Assembly (NCBI RefSeq): GCF_001939075.1
Contig: NZ_MPTA01000002.1
Span: 1-64,000 of the forward strand
Length of the DNA stretch: 64,000 nt
Direction: 5' to 3'
Origin: Paenisporosarcina indica
Lineage (GTDB): Bacteria; Bacillota; Bacilli; Bacillales_A; Planococcaceae
The first letter of the stretch is position 1. Each line of letters opens with the position of its first letter. The translations under genes and the position numbers were made by a program. Of the stretch, positions 61,031 to 64,000 are shown in pieces. The notes beneath the pieces were generated by a model. The model ran no database searches, had not been told where the DNA came from, and saw only the letters and a program-made list of their open reading frames with translations.

Positions 61031-61528
61031 ATGTATACAAAAACCGAAATCACACGTAGTTTCAACGCTCCTCTTGAGCTGGTATTCAAGGCATTTACCG
61101 AATCAGAACATCTGCAGAACTGGTGGGGCCCAAAAGGATGGGCTTTTGATATTTCAAAGTTTGAGCTTCATCAGGATGGTGTCTTCCATTACAGCCAGAC
61201 GTCTCCTGACGGTCATGAAATGTGGGTCAAATTTGTTTATCATGAAGTAATTGCTCCAGAAAAACTCGTTTACACCTCTTTCTTTTCTGATGAAAAGGGG
61301 AACATCGTACGTGCTCCTTTTCACGACAACTGGCCATTGGAAATTCTCAATACTTTTACATTCACCGAGCATGAAGGTAAAACCATATTGACGATGATTG
61401 GAACACCTGTATCCCCAACTGAGGAGGAAATGAAAACTTACGAAGAGTCGCAAGAAATGATTCATGAAGGCTTTTCAGGAACCTTCGATCACCTGGCTGA
61501 TTACCTCTCAACTATTCCAGAACACTGA
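61031..61528 (+). CDS. SRPBCC / AHSA1-type protein
   Basis: A 165-residue START-like protein with the Aha1 C-terminal-type pattern: ITRSFNAPLELVFKAFTESEH, then WWGPKGW, and HEGFSGTFDHLADYLS at the end. Members bind hydrophobic ligands; the role here is unknown. ATG at 61031 has GGAGG six bases upstream, so the in-frame extension to 60977 is not translated. Confidence 0.88.
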   Translation: MYTKTEITRSFNAPLELVFKAFTESEHLQNWWGPKGWAFDISKFELHQDGVFHYSQTSPDGHEMWVKFVYHEVIAPEKLVYTSFFSDEKGNIVRAPFHDNWPLEILNTFTFTEHEGKTILTMIGTPVSPTEEEMKTYEESQEMIHEGFSGTFDHLADYLSTIPEH

Positions 61529-61548
61529 TATAGGTCGCTGACGAACAA

Positions 61549-61595
61549 AAGAACACTGAGAACACTGTCATAATAGCAATGTTCTCAGTGTTCTT
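61549..61595. terminator. 16-bp perfect inverted repeat after the SRPBCC gene
   Basis: Arms 61549-61564 and 61580-61595 pair without mismatch around a 15-base loop. No good T-run follows (GGTAATTATTTT), so it may be a weak terminator or something else. Confidence 0.5.
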
Positions 61596-61904
61596 GGTAA
61601 TTATTTTCACTGATTTTAAACGATGTGCTTTAGTTGAACTAATAACCATTGTTGGAGTTCCCGCTGTCGTTAGTGCATTAACAAAGCAAACAACAGTCCC
61701 ACTCAATATTTGCTTCATTCAGTACAAAAACCATTTCTGCGCCCGTGGACAAAATAGTTTGGGGAAATGAAAGAAGTGACAAACTAATGATTTATGCTTT
61801 CCTATATTACCTACTTTACATTGTTCTTAAATTTTATGATAACGTTCATCATATTTTTATTATAGACATTTCTCATTTTCTATTTGCCCACTAAGAGGTA
61901 CTTA
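61596..61904. other. Spacer without supported gene
   Basis: Short overlapping frames on both strands (within 61512-61770) have no ribosome sites and no recognisable similarity. Otherwise AT-rich. Confidence 0.5.
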
Positions 61905-62588
61905 TTATCTTTGGTCTATTTGTAACTTATCGCGAGTTCCTTGCTTAACAGGATCAGACTTTCCATAATGTAATAATGCATAGGTTGTACAAATGGTAAT
62001 AATAGCCAGAACAATACTCTTCCAATTCATTATTATTATATATGGCCAATTCGTACTAAGTTCTAAATTTAATTTGAATATTAGATGATTCAGACCTACA
62101 AAGAACCAAATGGCAACGACATATAAACTTAAGAGTTGATTAACTTTTGAAACTGAGTATTTATCCTCTTTATGTAAATGCCACCATTTTAAGTCCCCAG
62201 TCTGAATTACCGTCTTATAAAGTGGTCCCATAAATTCGTCTTCTAGTAAATCAACATGTCTCTCCCAGTTATTTTGCCAGAATTTACTCCCCCTATTAAC
62301 TAGGAACCAACTGAGAGAAAATATAAATCCAACACAATTAACCAGAAAAACTAAATTTGGATACTTCATTAAACCACCGGCATTAACTAATAAAAAATAA
62401 CCAGTAAAAATGACTGCAATAATTGTCCAAAAATACGTGGCTCGTTTCCAATACATCTCAATTTCAAATTTCCGAATTTCTAAAGCATTCTTTAATGCTT
62501 CTTTTCTTTCATCTCTTGACTTATATCTTTTGTTATATACATTTTTCACTTCTGCATTTGTATTTTGTCTATGATTTTCTGCATCCAT
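61905..62588 (-). CDS. Four-span membrane protein of unknown function
   Basis: The 227-residue protein has a charged N-terminal cytosolic region (1-48) and four membrane segments in two pairs (about 50-70, 77-97, 152-172 and 185-207). The loop between the pairs contains WERHVDLLEDEFMGPLYKT. A resemblance to small RipA-type membrane proteins is possible, but I am not sure of it. ATG follows AGAGG. Stands alone. Confidence 0.65.
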   Translation of the reverse strand: MDAENHRQNTNAEVKNVYNKRYKSRDERKEALKNALEIRKFEIEMYWKRATYFWTIIAVIFTGYFLLVNAGGLMKYPNLVFLVNCVGFIFSLSWFLVNRGSKFWQNNWERHVDLLEDEFMGPLYKTVIQTGDLKWWHLHKEDKYSVSKVNQLLSLYVVAIWFFVGLNHLIFKLNLELSTNWPYIIIMNWKSIVLAIITICTTYALLHYGKSDPVKQGTRDKLQIDQR

Positions 62589-62617
62589 AAGTTACCTCTT
62601 CTATTTTATTGTTACAA

Positions 62618-62848
62618 ATTTTGCCAACCATGATAGCCACTTCTTCACGCGCCACTTTCTGATATACCAAATGTACCAGCCTGTGAAATGACTCCTTTAT
62701 CTAATAAATGCATAATCTCACTATTAAAGCAATGATTCGAAGTAATATCACTAAATCCACCTGCACTGACGCGTGAAATGCTAAACTTTAATACTTTAAT
62801 ATGAAAACCAATATAAGTTCCAATAACTTCCTTAATTACTTTTCCCAT
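62618..62848 (-). pseudogene. Frameshifted duplicate of the SLH-protease N-terminus
   Basis: The DNA follows the start of the gene at 51542-53179 base for base with scattered changes, encoding SRVSAGGFSDITSNHCFNSE and then LLDKGVISQAGTFG. The original TTG start has become ATT. A one-base insertion near the start, a compensating deletion and a two-base deletion after GTFG break the frame. Similarity stops within the first SLH domain. The upstream region is also similar (GTGACT in place of TTGACT). Confidence 0.85.
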
Positions 62849-63224
62849 CTCTCTACTTCCGTTATACTACATTTTTGTAATTGAAGTCACTGGAGTAATA
62901 ATTTCACAAAATGAATCCTTCTGCCTTAATCCACCTACTTCCTCTGTAAATAAAGGAATATACTCCCATCAATAGTTTATATCATTTGTAGACTTTAATA
63001 TAAGTAACTATTACAATCTTTTAAAAAGAAGAACATATTAATTTGTACAATTTACCTCTGATAAACTTCATTTTGTTTTTAGCCACTTTATTAACCATGT
63101 CGAATAAACTCGAACCATAACAGGAAATATTTTATACCAAATTAATTATGTATTATCCATATTCCTACCATCCAATATGATATTATTAAGACACTTTAAC
63201 ATCTTACTTTTTAAGGAGTTTGTT
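62849..63224. other. AT-rich spacer before pgi
   Basis: Beyond the decayed promoter of the pseudogene (to about 62900) I see no gene or clear signal. The pgi ribosome binding site TTAAGGAG lies at 63211-63218. Confidence 0.6.
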
Positions 63225-64000
63225 ATGACCATTAAATTAGATACTCAGTTTCTTAAGTTAGACTATCAAAAGTATGACAAGATTGATTTAGTTCCTGTTA
63301 TTCATACGATGATTCATGAGCATACTGGTGAAGGGTCTGACTACCTTGGATGGTTGGATTGGGCTAGTCGTGTGGACGAGCGTTTCTTTCAGGAGATTGA
63401 AGAGACGGCTAAGAGAATACAAGAGAATTCGAATGTTTTAGTGGTGATTGGAATTGGTGGTTCTTATTTAGGATCGAAAGCGATCATTGAGATGCTGAAA
63501 CCACATTTTCCGGAAGATAATCAAACTGAAGTTATTTATGCAGGTCAACATGTCAGTGGTTCTTACTTGAAACAATTGATGAAGTATTTGGATTCAAAAG
63601 AAGTTACGTTGAATGTCATTTCGAAGTCTGGCACTACAACTGAACCCGCTATTGCGTTTCGTGTGTTAAGACAGTACATGGAAGATCGGTATGGCTTTGA
63701 AGCGAAAAGTCGGATTATTGCGACTACCGATGGTGAATCAGGGGCACTTCTTGAATTGGCTGCTCAAAATGGCTATCAACGATTTGTTATTCCAAGTGAT
63801 ATTGGTGGAAGATACTCGGTGTTCACTGCGGTGGGCATGTTACCGGTAGCTGTTGCGGGACTTTCCTTTCGTGACTTGCTTGATGGGGCAAAAAACGCTG
63901 AACTTGAGTTGAATGAAGCTGACATCGAGAAAAATGTTGCTTATCAATACGCAGTTCTTCGTCAAGATTTTTATAACAATGATTATTCAACAGAGATTTT
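63225..64000 (+). CDS. pgi: Glucose-6-phosphate isomerase, 5' part
   Basis: The first 258 codons are present; bacterial Pgi of this type has about 450. Family segments include VVIGIGGSYLGSKA near residue 73, VISKSGTTTEPAIAFR near residue 125 and IGGRYSVFTAVGMLP near residue 192. The enzyme interconverts glucose 6-phosphate and fructose 6-phosphate. ATG at 63225 has AAGGAG six bases upstream. The gene continues past the window edge. Confidence 0.97.
   Translation, partial: MTIKLDTQFLKLDYQKYDKIDLVPVIHTMIHEHTGEGSDYLGWLDWASRVDERFFQEIEETAKRIQENSNVLVVIGIGGSYLGSKAIIEMLKPHFPEDNQTEVIYAGQHVSGSYLKQLMKYLDSKEVTLNVISKSGTTTEPAIAFRVLRQYMEDRYGFEAKSRIIATTDGESGALLELAAQNGYQRFVIPSDIGGRYSVFTAVGMLPVAVAGLSFRDLLDGAKNAELELNEADIEKNVAYQYAVLRQDFYNNDYSTEI

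Noticed and set aside
61512-61770. Overlapping plus and minus frames after the SRPBCC gene
   Set aside because: Both cross the 16-bp inverted repeat, lack ribosome sites and show no recognisable family.

Overview
The window looks like chromosome of a low-GC Gram-positive bacterium, most likely a Planococcaceae-type member of the Bacillales (Sporosarcina, Lysinibacillus, Solibacillus or Paenisporosarcina kind). Supporting signs are GGAGG-type ribosome binding sites, frequent TTG and GTG starts, several S-layer-homology (SLH) proteins, a Bacillus-type MsmX ATPase, a YmaF-like protein and many intrinsic terminators. The family placement is an inference. I see no rRNA, tRNA or CRISPR array.

Layout. 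1-3640: 5' part of a long S-layer-type protein (minus strand) with three SLH domains and eight 82-residue repeats. 3906-4772: a GNAT protein. 5266-15553: a minus-strand catabolic locus (AtuA-like protein, DUF4387, ribokinase, two sugar ABC permeases, a substrate-binding lipoprotein, two ADP-ribosylglycohydrolase-family proteins, then a LacI regulator). Its promoter carries two identical 14-bp palindromes. 15755-16402: tandem ~270-bp intergenic repeats. 16528-18634: a PucR-type regulator and msmX, whose ATPase probably powers the ATPase-less importer. 18748-23225: scattered small genes and decayed fragments. 23537-29914: a 2125-residue SLH-anchored subtilisin with seven Ig-like repeats.

30452-44405 is the most striking region. 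It is a twelve-gene, minus-strand operon for a compact type II polyketide/fatty-acid-like pathway: ABC exporter (two genes), thioesterase, malonyltransferase, ketoreductase, ACP, dehydratase, a 1085-residue GNAT fusion protein, a glycosyltransferase-like protein, a GcvT-like protein, a fused ketosynthase plus chain-length-factor-like protein, and AcpS. There is no enoyl reductase, so a conjugated polyene-type acyl chain is a reasonable guess at the product. Directly upstream, rfbACDB (44998-48332) makes dTDP-L-rhamnose.

48959-55802 holds small genes of unknown function, GNAT and YcxB-like proteins, an SLH-anchored HtrA-type protease (51542-53179), a YmaF-like protein and a zinc-ribbon/membrane trio. 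55972-59821 is the glyoxylate shunt (aceA, a small unknown gene, glcB), sharing a TGTTATATAACA operator. 59936-60369 is a deletion derivative of an IS200/REP-type element. 60441-62588 carries DUF4188, SRPBCC and membrane-protein genes. 62618-62848 is a frameshifted duplicate of the start of the SLH protease. The window ends inside pgi (63225 onward).

A recurring theme is a family of intergenic elements, each with four short motifs phased at 21 bp and followed 26 bp later by a hairpin or its remnant. Two motif classes share this architecture (TTCCTACGTGA at about 16 and 30 kb, TTTCAGACGT at about 49 and 23 kb). I do not recognise this family.
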